64,000 bases of DNA, taken from positions 31,965,608 through 32,029,607 of the forward strand of contig OU964925.1 in NCBI GenBank assembly GCA_918807975.1. Reading direction: 5' to 3'. This document shows, in pieces, positions 1 to 13,100 of this stretch (position 1 is the first letter of the stretch; each line of letters begins with the position of its first letter). Made by a program: the position numbers and the translations under genes. The notes below the pieces were generated by a model. The model made no database searches and was not told the DNA's origin. It worked only from the letters and a program-made list of their open reading frames with translations. The stretch is from Aplidium turbinatum (Eukaryota > Chordata > Ascidiacea > Aplousobranchia > Polyclinidae).

Positions 1-138
1 CGACCGTGCTTTGTGACGCAACACACGCTGATGACGTACGACTTCTGGAACGCAATGAACACATGTAGGAAGGCTGACCTTGCAACGAGCTGGTGGGTGC
101 GATTGAATGGAGACGGATTGAATACTTGTATCAACACC

Positions 139-932
139 AGGGTGCATTGTTCGCCCCCGACTTTTAGCAATAGACGGTTAAGATTAGCTTTTCAGAGGTC
201 CACTACACTAACTCAACAGACGTCAAAGCAAGGAAAACAAAATTTTCAACCACATGTAGATGGTGCGTTGACAAAGATTGTGTGCGAGTTGATTGGTAAG
301 TAGTCCCTGGCGTTCTCTACAACTTGGAAAGTGTTTTGTAGCTGCTTTTCCTTGAGAGAAAACAAATGGAAATCCTCAGCCAGTTGAACTCCATGTTCAA
401 CTTATGTCATCAACAACCTTGATGTTCTCCACAACCTCTTTCGCATTTTTGTAAGTGAAACGGGTGGACTTAAAAGGTGGATCGATTTTCAAAATATTAT
501 AAAATGATCAAAAGTCTTGTATAATGTAGTCGTGAAGCTTTCCACAGATGTCTGCTGGGACTTTGGGAACAAGGTTTTCCAAAGCCAGAGCCAAATCACT
601 TTGTGCACACACGGTCATTCTTCGTAGACATTCACTTTTTTGCAATCTGCAGCTTGGTAGAAAGTTTTACACTTTCACTAAAAATTCCAGTGGTACAAGT
701 TTTTCTATGAGATGCCGCATGTGCTTCCCAATACTTCTATCCAACGTGTAGCTCCATATAGTGGCAAATTTGTGTAAAAAAAGCTCTCAAAGTCTCCTTA
801 GAAAAGGGCTGGGTGGGAGTCAAACTTTATCAGATTTACAAAAAAAATTCCAAAAGTTATTTTCTAAGCAACCTCACACACTCAAAAAAGGGAGACTCTA
901 TTGCTAAAAATCGGGGGCAAACGATGCACCCT
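139..932. mobile_element. Probable MITE bounded by inverted repeats
   Basis: The left end (139-173, starting AGGGTGCATTG) recurs as a reverse complement at 898-932 with few mismatches over about 35 bases, including the run CCCCCGA.TTTTAGCAATAGA. No transposase frame lies between the ends. I found no convincing target duplication, so the superfamily is open. It lies downstream of the last RIM-BP exon visible in the window, probably in an intron. Confidence 0.5.
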
Positions 933-1068
933 AATAAACATAGACGGCAAATACAAAATTAATGTTGATCAATTACAAAGAATTTTGAAACGTTCTTGAA
1001 ATCAAGCTGCATGCTTTAATGTCGTCAGTAACAATTCGCTAAATGACAATTAGATTCCTGAAGCTCAC

Positions 1069-1199
1069 CTTGTCGTGGTAGATATTTTCCACCACCGCTT
1101 TGCACTTGTTGCCATCCACCACCGTTGCTAGGCGACCGTCGACAAGGATGTGGTATTCCTCCACCACTTCGTCGTCATGGAGTCCGGGGGGGAGCCAAC
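1069..1199 (-). CDS. RIMBP: RIM-BP exon e18, middle of FN3-1
   Basis: This 131-bp exon runs from phase 1 to phase 0, with acceptor CTTCCCAG and donor GTGAGC. It reads [20 protein letters not shown] and then [20 protein letters not shown], the W and V..Y.VyVDG strands typical of RIM-BP FN3-1. The domain must be completed by an exon left of the window. Confidence 0.92.
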
Positions 1200-4100
1200 C
1201 TGGGAAGGGACTTTTATGTAAACCACCCCACGCATCATTGTACAGTGTACACAGGCACAACTACTTAAACTATAAGAGCATTGCCAGGAGGGTATTCACC
1301 TTATATTTCATATAGGAATTTTCTTGCATTGATCTCAATTGGTCAGTTCCTAGTGCAACCACACAAAGCCATCTAGAGCAAGCTTACCGTCCATGATGAT
1401 CATGGAAGGGTTGCTAGTATCAACGCAATGTCGTCACACGATGACACCCGCGTCGGGACGCACAGACCCGGAGAGTATCAGTTCGACACCTCACGAAGAC
1501 GCGCGTAAAGGCGTCTGCAGCCGCCTCCAGCCTTCACATAAACAAACTAGGCATTGACGATTATATAACTTTTACATTGACTTACCAATGATCAAAGTAT
1601 GCGACAATTTCTTGTCTACCCGGAGCTTGTAGGGGTAGGGGAGCACCCCCATGGGCCTACTATCAGCATTAGATGGCAGCGGACGGTGAGAGTCCAGAGA
1701 GCCAGCAGAGGCGCTGCTGAGCATGCTGTGGTCCAAATCGAGATCGGCTGACCTGCATGAAAGGTTGGACATCAGTATATGGTGTTTCAAGTTGTAATTT
1801 TGGGGTCAAGAAACAAATAGAAGTTGACCTTTAGAATTAGTCCACTCTGCAGGTACATTGTGAAAGTTCTTTTTTTCTGAGTTGGGGTTGTAGAATAACA
1901 AAGTTTAGGAACCGAACCCTAGTTAGTCATTCAACCTTGACAAACCGTTATTGGAATTGAACATTAGTGGTTAGTTAGAAATACCCACAAATATTTGACC
2001 TATGATCATAAAAAAAAATACATAAAGCATCCCATCCTATACATCTCCACATATACTGTAGTGACGTCACAGAGCAAGCGCGATCGGATACCTTCGCAAG
2101 CTGTCCGGCATCTCAGTGACGCCGTGTCGGTGGGGGTTGTCACCAGGTGCGAACGATTTGATCGCCATGCGGGTTCGGGGGGAGTTGTCGTTGGCCGGGG
2201 GCTCGTGGAGGGGCTCGATGAAGTTAGAGGGCACGAGACCTCGGCGTCCGTCCATCAATTCACCTGAACAGAGGAATGTTTGTCACCATCAGATACAGGA
2301 ACAATAAGGCGCGAGCTCGTCAATGGAAAGAATCAAGAGGCGCCACGTTTTGGAAACAATAAAGTTTGTAACCACCCGTCGATTGCGCAGTGGCGCCCCT
2401 TCTAATATAGCCTTTAACTTTTCTTTTTATCATGAATAGTACGCTGGTCTAGAGAGAAATGAATACGCCCTTCTTAAGCTATGGCCTGCAGAAGTGACTT
2501 TGACATTCACTGGACATACGCAACCGTCAAATGTCCACGCATAGCTGTGGTACCTTCATAAAATCCGTCTTCGTCCATGTCGCCGCATACGTACAAATAA
2601 TCTCCTGCAACTAAAGGGAGCTCCAATTCAGGGAGGGCGTTGGGGCCCTGGTCGGGCTTGTACGTGTACTTGGCGATGTAAAGCTTCAGTACAGAGGCCA
2701 CGGAGGGGGAAGGCCCGTTCACTGGCACCACAGCGTCATCGCGTGGCTCCATTTCGTCATCGAAATCTTCGGCTTCTGTGTCGTCACTATCAACATCTGT
2801 GGAGCAACAATGCAAGGAAGGTGATGCACCGGGGAACGATCCGTGCAACACTTTTATTCAGGTCTAAAAAAGCAAAAACGCGAAGCAATCTAAAACCTCA
2901 TCAATTATTAAGAAGGTCTGCACCATGATAAGGGGTGAGGTAGATGCAGGAGAAAGCAATTGTACGAACATCTCGACACTGACGCTGTTGACTTTTCTTG
3001 TGATGAAGAGTTTACGCTTCATCGACGATTCGTGTCTTCTTCGAAAGCGCATCTTCAGAAAGCAGCAACTGGCTTTCAGCATTCCGTTAGTAAGATAGTA
3101 ACAGTCATTGGATCAAGACTCCCATAGTCCATAAGTTTGCTGCAGCCGATTCATCATCAGAACCATGTTGTTTAAAGATGATTCAAATTAAACACAATCG
3201 TTACCTTCTTCCTCGTGGGGCTTGTGGAATTGTTGACTTTCTTTCCCACCAGACAAGGCCCCCCTATGGTCACTGACCGGCCGTGACCTTCGACCTGGGA
3301 GCGATTTCCGCGAGAGGCTTCCTGGCGATGAGATGGGCGACCGATCGTTGAAGACGCGAGACGATCCTTCGATGTTATTGTTGTTGCTGTTGTCTTCTGG
3401 AAAGGACAGTTATAATAATTGCCTTGTGACGTCACAATGCGATGGACAAACAATGCCGTTGCATCGGCGATGCGCGACTGACCTGGCCTGGTGCGGTTGT
3501 CCACGCGCTGGCCGCCATCTTGGGTAGGGTTGTTCTTGGACCAGTGGACTAGGCGGGATAGTTGGTCCTTCATGGTCTTGTTGGCTGTCGTCTGGTCCTG
3601 GCACTGACGTTCTAGCTGGGTGACTTTAGACTGAAACACAATCGGTCAAACGCTCTCGCCATCCACCGCCAACGAGCGAAGCTTTTGTTTCATCACGTAA
3701 CTATTACTGTACAAGTGTTACCAACCTACAAACCAAAGCGTATCAAAATTTATGGTAAAAAAAAGTTATTTTTTTTTCAAGTTAGCCTATACAAATAATT
3801 TGCCATTGAAAACAAATATAAAGCTAATCTTCAATCGCCAACCAGTGCGAGTCAGGTTTAGGGACAATATTACGATTTGTGTGAAAGCCTGAACAACAAT
3901 GGGAAGGCAGCTTTTGTATACCAGGTGTCTCACACAGCAAGCAACGAGACCATTATACACGACCATAGCAATAAGTTACAGAGCCAAGTTGTGTCAGATT
4001 GACAAGGTCGGTGTCTCGGCATCCACCGGTCTCCTGCATCTCACCTGGAGGGTTGTTAAGGCGTCTTGATACTCGGCGACTATTTTCTCATGGGAGCTGA

Positions 4101-7100
4101 TCATGTTGTTCATCTCCTCCTGCGGATGATGGTTTGCTTCCTCCTGTTCTTTAAGTTTCCTGGATGCGAGATGGTAGTTAGTTTGTCAATAGAATCTCTT
4201 TAAAATACATTCACAGCACCCATTGAAACTTTTTATGGAGTTAAAAGTACCCGACTCTCAACTCAATGATCTTCACATAATTTGAAGCCACATAATGAAC
4301 TGGTTTCTTCAAATAAAGGAAAAAGAATATCAAGGCCTCTGAACTTTTTATGAAGTCACAACAGTTTCGCTTCAACATTGAATGTATGTCAGTTGTTGAT
4401 GACATCACGGCAGTCACACGTGTGGGGAACTACCAGCAACACTACTAACTTGATCAGCGTTTCCATTTCATTGATCCTGTCATTGTGTTGCATACACTTG
4501 TTGGCCGCAGTGTCGCGCTCCTGGATGGCGACTGATAGTTGCTCGTGAACGGTCGCGTAGTCGTCCTGGAGCTGCAGAGACAATGCAAGTGATCTATCAA
4601 CATCGCTTTGTTGGGAAAAGGTTTAAGAGTTAATTTGGATTCTAAAACGATACAAGAACAGAATAGAAAAACGGTCGGACACGTACGTGTGAACGTATTC
4701 ACAAAGTCGGATACCTGTGTGTGGATGTGCTTCAGATCGGTTAGTTGCACGCTGACGTCACTCGTTTCCACTTTCGATTCTTGCAAAACAGATTGCTGTG
4801 ACGTAAACAACAAAGAAATAAGTGGCAGTGACGTCACAATCAACGTTTATTCTCAAAAGTTTATTCTCAGACGAAGAAAGTTTCTTTAAACCTTCACCTG
4901 GTGACTTGATATGCTTGTAGACGCTTTGAACCAGCAACGCATGCACGGTTACTGGGGTCGATAGAGGGAAGTCTTATTGTAAATACTTCATCCTCTAACA
5001 CTGGAGTGGTGTTAAAGAGTTGAAACAAAATAGATGGAAAACACGAACTAACACAAAATGTAGCACACATTCTTACATAATAAATATATATTTCTTCATC
5101 TTGCTTTACAGAGGCCTGGCCTTCATCCCGAAACATCAGGGTCGACCAGTTGTCTGCAGCGAGTCCTCCATTTCAGCAAGCAGCATAATTATTGTTTACC
5201 CGAGCACAAACTCACCAACGTGGCAATAGAAGCTTTGTGGTTTTGTATTTCCTTCTTCAATTCTTTATTCTCCTCTTGCAGGGAGGTCAAGGTATGAGAG
5301 AGATGATCAGTCGACGACTCTTTCGCTTCAGCCTCCTGCAGACTCGCCTCAGCAGCCGCTAACTGGCGCCGCAGATTCCTGTTCGATTCTTCGAGAATTT
5401 TCTGTCTGGCAGTGACAGGGGTGGACAGGGATCGAACTACCACCTGAAGGATTGACAGAAGCGAAGTTAAACATAGCCAGTAGGTATCTGTGCTGTAAAA
5501 CACAATGATACTACAAAGGCACTGGCTCCCTCTTCTTGTTGCTCTCAAAAGGCTGCTTCTGACGAGCAACGCACAGCCACAGTCCTGGGTTTTTTTTTTC
5601 GCTGACACTTTTCGGTGATTTGTCCGAAATGACTCGAAAAATTCGGTCATTTTTTATTTATTTCGGTCATTTTTTCTGAGGAAAATATTTCCTTTCAAGT
5701 AGCTGATACAAACCAAAATTTGCACTTCCTGACTAGCTACAACATAGGCGCCAACTTTTTATGCTGCATTGATACATAAAACAATAGATGAACTAGCGAT
5801 CGGCAGCAGGACAACATTTTTTTAATGCAAACCGTAACAGCTTCGCGATAAATAATCACTAGAACGAGTAGGATGCTACAATTCCACACCAGACAAAATC
5901 TGTCATTTTTACATTGATTTAACGTCTGCAGACGTTGAATCAATGTAAAAATGACTGATTTTGTTGCCTGCGACATAGCAAAAATCTACCATTTTGTGTC
6001 GATTTAATGTCATCAGATGTTGAATGCACCCAAAAACAACATAATTTGCTACGTAGACGGAGCGTGAATTTAGCTTTATGCGCTTGCAAACAGACTCGAT
6101 GTTGCTTTCGAAAGTCGAAACCTCTGCAGTGAATTGTCGCGGCAGTGAATCGCTCGCTGTGAAAATGAACTTGAAGTCTCGGCACGACGTAACCACCAAC
6201 CAACGCAACAAGGGCTGGTACTAGGGGTGTTCAATTTCGATTTTCGATTCGATTTCGATTATGGTGATATTCGAAATTCGTTTTTCGTATCGGACATATT
6301 CGAAATTATAGCAGCCCTTTCGGCTGAACGTGGTTGAAAGGAACGCAAGTGGCGCGAAATCTGTCTTGTCGCATTTTGCAAACGAAAAAAGACTTCGACG
6401 CATGCGCATCGTCGATCACGTGACTATCACACGTTCTCGCGGGTCCAACGGCCAGTCCTGCACCAGGGATGACAAGTTGGCATTTTTAATGCCAAATTTC
6501 ACAAATTTCTCTCAAGAATGAAGATAGCTAGGTTGTGCAATAGCAGAAAGTGTAGGCTGAGCTTTGTCGCAGTTTTATCCATTTTTTACCGAATCCATAG
6601 GCGCCTAAGCCGTGGGGGCAGGGCCGTAGCCAGACCGCAGAGCAAGGGGGGCAATTTTTTTAGGGGGGGGGCGAAAAAATTTAAATGGGCAAAATCATTA
6701 TAATTGTAGCTGTTGCTTGAGAATGAGATTTTGCCAAGGAGGGGCGAAATTTTTTTCAAGGGGGGGCGAGGCCCCCCTCGCCCCCGGCTGGCTACGGGCC
6801 TGCGTGGGTGCCAGGCCCCCACGCATATTTCTGTGTGGGGGCAACTTTTTATGCTGTATTGAATATTGATACATAAAACAATTGATGAACTAGCGATCGG
6901 CAGCAGGAAAACACTTTTTGAATGCAAACCGCAACAGCTTCGCGATAAATAACACTGGCCGACACAATTTTTGGTGCCGGCGGTTTTTGAACTGATTTAG
7001 ACTAACTTTGGGGCGCTGAATCCGAAAATGCAATCAGTTTTTCTCCATCAGGTCAACTTTTTAAGTTACAGTGATTCCACTGCATGAGTGAACTTGTGCA

Positions 7101-10100
7101 TAAGGGCCATTCCGTGTCGATTCACACAGTCAAGAAATTCAACCTTTCGATGTTCTTTAAATTTTACACACCTTTTTACTATTCTATATGATGAACACTT
7201 GCAAAATTTGAGTGAAATATATTGAGAAACACGAGAGTTATGAACCATTTAGTTTGGGGGGGTCTGCTGAGGGGGCACAATTTTTTTTATTTTTGGCCAT
7301 GTTTGAGACCCTATTACTGCTAAACTAAATTAGATAACAACCCAATTTTTTACAGGTGATAGTACTTCTGCCAAATATTGAAAAAACAACATCGTTCACT
7401 TTGTCACTCTAAAAGGTCAAAGGTCATAGACTCCCAAAGTTGGCCGTTTCCAGCTTTCGGTTAAAATTTTCCAAAATTTGAAAAGCTCACCAAGACCCCA
7501 TTTTTGATTGATTTTGGCTAAAATTTTGGCTAAAATTTGGCTAAAAATAAAAATAAAAAAAAGTAAAGTAAGCAAGAAAACTTTAAAGTAAACATTAGTA
7601 AAGGCGTGGACACACAACACCTCCAGACTCCACACCTTTACTTTTCTACTGTAAAGTGAAGTTGGGGATCAAGATAAGTCTTGGGCTCCCCACATTGTTT
7701 GCAAAACTTTGAAAGAACATTTACGTCAATGGACGAAACAAAAGAAGTCTAATGGTGTGGCATGAGCCAAAATATCATAATAGCGACTGCTGTTTTTGTG
7801 CAGTAAACACAAAAGGCATAAACAGGAAAAATAGGACTTTCCTGCAATATCCAAACCTAGCTTCAGCAATCAGGCCAGTGCTACACACTTGTACACAGTG
7901 AAGAACGTCCTGTTCCTATTTTTGAAGGGTTGCCACAATTGGATTTACTTTGACGCATACTTTCTATAAAACATTGAAAACCATGGATCAATTTTGCATG
8001 GTGGACTTGTCATATCTTAGTGAATATGTGGATAAAATTTCAGTGCAAATTTTCTCTGGGGTCATGGGTAACCGGGATATTAAAAGGACCCCACTTTTAG
8101 TTTTCTTTCCATTTTGACCCATGTTTCATATAAAATATCTCCCAACCTATTTAATATTTTGTACTAAAATTTTTTCAGTTCATAGAGAATCCTATAAACA
8201 ACACTTCCACCAAATTTCAGCCAAAATCAATCAAAAATGGGGTCTTGGTGAGCTTTTCAAATTTTGGAAAATTTTAACCGAGAGCTGGAAACGGCCAACT
8301 TTGGGAGTCTATGACCTTTGACCTTTTAGAGTGACAAAGTGAACGATGTTGTTTTTTCAATATTTGGCAGAAGTACTATCACCTGTAAAAAAATTGGGTT
8401 GTTATCTAATTTAGTTTAGCAGTAATAGGGCCTCAAACATGGCCAAAAATAAAAAAATTGTGCCCCCTCAGCAGACCCCCCCAAACTAAATGGTTCATAA
8501 CTCTCGTGTTTCTCAATATATTTCACTCAAATTTTGCAAGTGTTCATCATATAGAATAGTAAAAAGGTGTGTAAAATTTAAAGAACATCGAAAGGTTGAA
8601 TTTCTTGACTGTGTGAATCGACACGGAATGGCCCTTATGCACAAGTTCACTCATGCAGTGGAATCACCGTAACTAGAAAACTAGATCTGATGGACAAAAA
8701 CTGACTACATTTTCGAAATCAGCGACCACAAATTAGCTGAAAACAGCTGGAAAATCTTCGGCACCATAAATTTTTTTTTTTTTTGTCGGCTAGTGTAATC
8801 ACTATGGACGAGTTGCGATGCTACAATCCAACACCAGACAACAAAATCTGTCATTTTTACATTAATTTAATGTCTGCAGACGTTGAATCAATGTAAAAAT
8901 GACTGATTTTGTTGCCTGACACATAGCAAAAATCTACCATTTTGTGTCGATTCAATGTCATCAGATGTTGAATGCACCCAAAAACAACATAATTTGCTAC
9001 GTAGACGGAGCGTGCGTTTAGCTTTATGTGCTTGCAAACATACTCGATGTCGCTTTTGAGTCGAAACCTCTGCACTCTGCAGTGAAATGTCGCGGCAGTG
9101 AATCGCTCGCTGTGAAAATGAACTTGAAGTGTTTGGGATCCCAGCGACCTCGGCTCCAGCGGAGCGATCGTTTTCAAAAACTGGCCTGACCTTCACGAAG
9201 CTGAGATCCCGACTGACGGGTGACCATGTCGATCAGCTTGTGTTCATAAACACCAACATGGGCCTGGAGCTGTAGACGTTATTTTGTGTTCTTTTTTTGC
9301 AAATTTTTATGGCTTTTTTTCGCGTTTTCTAGCGAATTTTCATGTTGTTTCTTTCAATAAAATCTCATTTTGCAGTTTAGTGAAGTGAATAGTTGTGATA
9401 TTTGAAATCGAAATTCGGAAATCGAAAACAAATTGAATTTCGAATATTGAAATAATCGAAATTGAACACCCCTAGCTGGTACAAACCGCATTGCGCACAT
9501 GCGGAATAATCAACGCAACAACGGACTGGCGCAAACTGCATGGCGCACACACGACCGTTGCCATAGAAACCTGATCAAAAGCGGGAATATGCGCATATTT
9601 TGTTTCATCTGCAACACGAAACAGGTCAGTCATAAAGTTGAAAGCAGGTCAGTCATGAGTTGCGATATTGTAGTGAAAAGGGAGCTATAATCAAACGTCT
9701 CTCCGTAACTATTTTTCAAGAGCTGTTTACGGATGTCAGCAACTTCTAAATTTATTCAAGGTGACGTGCTGTTGAATTGATGTAAACATGAATGATTTTA
9801 CTTTCAACAGGTATATTTTCAAGCGTATAATCAAGTTAGTATTTGCATTCCATTTTCAAAACATTGTCATTCTATTTACAGTATACCTTTTACTTTTTAG
9901 TAAACCTTTTCGTCTCTTGTTTCATGGTAATAAATCTAATTCGTTGCTAAACTTTATGTTGTGCTTAGCTTAAAGAGTCGCAGTCCATCAACCGCTAGTT
10001 TACGCAGACGCATGGCATGTGTTTGCTTAACCGAAGTGGTCGAGTTTTGTTTATAATAATTAACGGTAGGTCGAACGTAGCGATAACTCCGAGTGTGGCA

Positions 10101-13100
10101 ATAAAAGCACTCCCAGTGTGACGACATAATTATGTCATCCATCTGCGTGACATTTTGCTGAATTTACGTTGCTGCTGATGAAACACGCTTTCGCCCACAC
10201 GACCAAAAAAATAATTAGGCGCCTATGAGCTACAACATTATGTTTCGCTGAGAAACGTTGTCGTGTTTTATCTGAGAAAACTTTCTTCAAGGTTCATCAG
10301 CGAAACTCAACCGTGCAACACCCGAATTGACTATATATTTTTCGGACATTTTGACCGAATTGACTATATTTTTTTCGGACATTTTTCTAAAAAATCGGTC
10401 AATGACCGATAAATGACCGAAAAAAAAACCCCAGAGCCACACAGACGTATCAGGGTTTCTACAATAGATTTGGATCAATTCTTCTACCTCACAAAATAAT
10501 TTTGCGTCTTTTTATTTTCTTTTATTTATACTTTTCATCTTTTTATTCTCGACTTCATCATAAACTGATGCGTCATTACATCTAAGTCTCAACAAAGCTG
10601 ACAGGTCGCTGACGAATCTGTTCCAAGCAGTTCACTATTAAACTATTAAAGTACATTAGAAAGCAAAATAGCATCTGCTTTGAACTTGAGCGTATTTTTT
10701 ACACTGCGTCTTTTAAAGCACTGTTCAACATTCTATTCTTCTATAAGTACTGCTAAGAATATCCACTTATCCAGGTGTAACAAATTACAGTATTTTCTAA
10801 CTAAATTGAATACATCTCACTAGCAAATGAAATCTGACTTAATGCCATCATAAAGCGCTTATATTCGGTAACAATGGTTTGGAAAATGAGATTAGTGAAA
10901 GCGGCAAGACGCACAACTGTTTGCAGCCTTAATCTTTCCTTTCTGCTCATTGCCTGTCAGCCGTGAAGCTCATCAATTATTCATGTGGGGTCTTGTCTCG
11001 TTTCAGAAATCAAACAATTCCAGGGCACCAACTCTCCTACAGTGCCTTGCGACACCTGGCAGCTTGGAGCAGCCCAAAAATCACAAGGCATTGTGACGTC
11101 ACAGGCGGCAGTGTCCGCGCGCACCGCGATCATATTGATTCGTGCGAGCTTTGATATTTTCGTTTCATTAATTTTTCCAAAAATCGATAACAGACGCGTA
11201 TGTTTTCTCCTTGTCAGGTGCAAGGCTGGAAAATTCTAGAAGATGAGCTTTCATTTAAAAACGCCTTTGAACAAAAAATCCAATATGATCACGAGCTTGA
11301 AAAAGCTGGCGGATACAATAAAATCATTTCATTCGATTGTTGGAAAGTAAACAAGATAAACTGACCCTAGAACTCCATGCGGCCACTCGCTGTCTGGCCA
11401 TCATAGCGCCATTAGCGACTTCTCGCTGACATAAGAACAATAGAAGTCGACCACGGCTTTTATGAAGCAACAGTTGTAAAACTTGTCGTTGTATTCGCAT
11501 GCAAGCTGAGTTTACAACTCAGCATCGCGTTAGTGCGCCGTGTGGAACTCAATTTGGACGAGAATAGCTGGAGACCACTTCTTGCCACGAAGAAAAGAAA
11601 TAGGAACAAAACGTGACGTCACATCAAAGACTTCTCCAAACCGATAGTTTGGTTAAAAGCGTCATAAAAATAAAGTTCACAAGGCAGCCATGTCTAACAT
11701 CAGAAGTTCCTCTAATTGTACGTGCATTATTTTCGACAGCCAATGCTGCTTGCAGCTATACTGCAGTATTCTGTAAACTAAATATCCATCATATACATCT
11801 GAACAGGGGTGGCCAACGTGGGCTCGTATACGATGAGACCCTTTGTGTAGCCTTTTCTTTTCAGATAATTTCTCCCAAGTAAGGTGACGTGACTGCTCAA
11901 CCATGTAACTAATAGCTTTGTCCTTTCAGCTTTTTGTTGAAGCACACTAACATATCACACACAAACATATCAAGCACTTCTCACGAACGTCTATTTGAAC
12001 GTTCACGCGTGCGTACTGTATAGTGTATATCAGCAAAAAAGCAATGATATTGCATATCTACATCCACTTACAGTGATTTTATAGTAAATCAGTGTTTGTT
12101 TGCAGTGGGGCAAGCGTTGCAATACCCTGACCCTATACTAATGGAGTCCTCTGTGGCTCTATTGCGCCACCAAAAGTGCAGTGACGTTCGTTTCGAGTGC
12201 GCGGGATTATTTTGGAGAAGTTTTATGAAACTACTTTTCTTGATAAACACATCCAAATTTTAGTGTTGTGCACATGCGCATTAACAGCGCCCACACTCTC
12301 CAACCACGCAGCAGATATTTATTAAACTTCTAGTTGAAACTCACTTTGGAACTGGCGGCAGCGGCAAGCTTCTGGAGGTGAAGCATTTCCTTTTGGTTTT
12401 GCTTGAAAATCGTCAACTCATCTCCAGAGTCCCCATCCGTGGCCTGAAAGAGATTGCTAAATTCAATCGGAAAAGGAGGTTCACTTTATTCAAGGAAGGC
12501 GAGAGGGGGTGGGGGGGCTTGAATATATCAACACGATCAAACTTCTAACAAAACTGAGTTTGTCTTCAACCAGCGCTGGCGCCTCATTCACGTTGTTTCA
12601 AAGGAGCACGTCAGCTCACAATCTCGCTCAACCACATAGCTGGACGTTGGACGACCAACATGGTCCTGACAAGAACAATGCGGTCACCTTGTGACAACTA
12701 CACAGCGATAACACAAGACAAAGGTGACATATTTTCTTAAAGCAGATTCAAAATAAATTCAATTTAAAGATCAAAAATAAAATGAACACAATAGACCATT
12801 GTGGTACCGTAGCCAAAAATCTGTGCCGGGACCCTACATCGCCGGATTAAAACCATAACACAAAATCTTTTACATTGATCCACGTTATGGGACACAACGC
12901 ACCTGCACCATCTTCTCCCTCCTCACTTGTCGTAGTGCTCTTTTCAAGTCCTCGACCTGGTTCTTAACGGTCGTAATCTCATCATTGCGCTCCGTCAAAC
13001 TCCGACTCTGTTCGGATTCCCACCTTGCTTTGCTCCGCTGGTGGGCGCGCTTCTGCTGCTGCAGCTCTCGCGTTGTTGACGCCAGCTCCTGCGTCTTCTG

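Larger units (their letters stand above)
6222..9474. mobile_element. Non-autonomous hAT-type element with nested insertions
   Basis: Inverted ends TAGGGGTGTTCAATTTCGAT at 6222 and at 9474 (reverse strand) are flanked by an exact 8-bp duplication GCTGGTAC (6214-6221 and 9475-9482). This is the hallmark of hAT. Subterminal runs of TTCGA-like motifs occur at both ends. No transposase is present. The cargo is a copy of the 5,750-6,176 unit, a hAT MITE (6,619-6,802) and a CACTA-like element (6,953-8,795). Confidence 0.9.
5582..10434. mobile_element. Possible 4.85-kb DNA element enclosing the hAT nest in RIM-BP intron 8
   Basis: The left edge (CTGGGTTTTTTTTTTCG, then several TTCGGTCATTTTT motifs) is mirrored at the right edge (TGACCGAAAAAAAAACCCCAG with repeated TGACCGA and GTCCGAA motifs on the other strand). 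Both edges are flanked by AGCCACA (5575-5581 and 10435-10441). Termini and superfamily are uncertain because the arms are simple in sequence. Inside are the 5,750-6,176 unit and the 6,222-9,474 hAT. Confidence 0.4.

Noticed and set aside
13-303. 96-residue plus-strand frame at the left edge ending before GTAAGT
   Set aside because: It overlaps the left arm of the 139-932 inverted-repeat element and has no recognisable domain; the GTAAGT is probably chance.
3172-3639. Long 155-residue open frame on the minus strand
   Set aside because: It runs through an intron. Its first part is exon e13, but the e14 region is read in another frame, as splice phases demand.
5020-5229. Open frames around 4,894-5,229 near RIM-BP exon e9
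   Set aside because: They lie in the intron between e9 and e10, whose direct joining is already in phase. No splice sites of suitable phase bound them.
7066-8672. Paired open frames with near-identical proteins on opposite strands
   Set aside because: They are mirror images produced by the palindromic CACTA-like element and have no coding signature.
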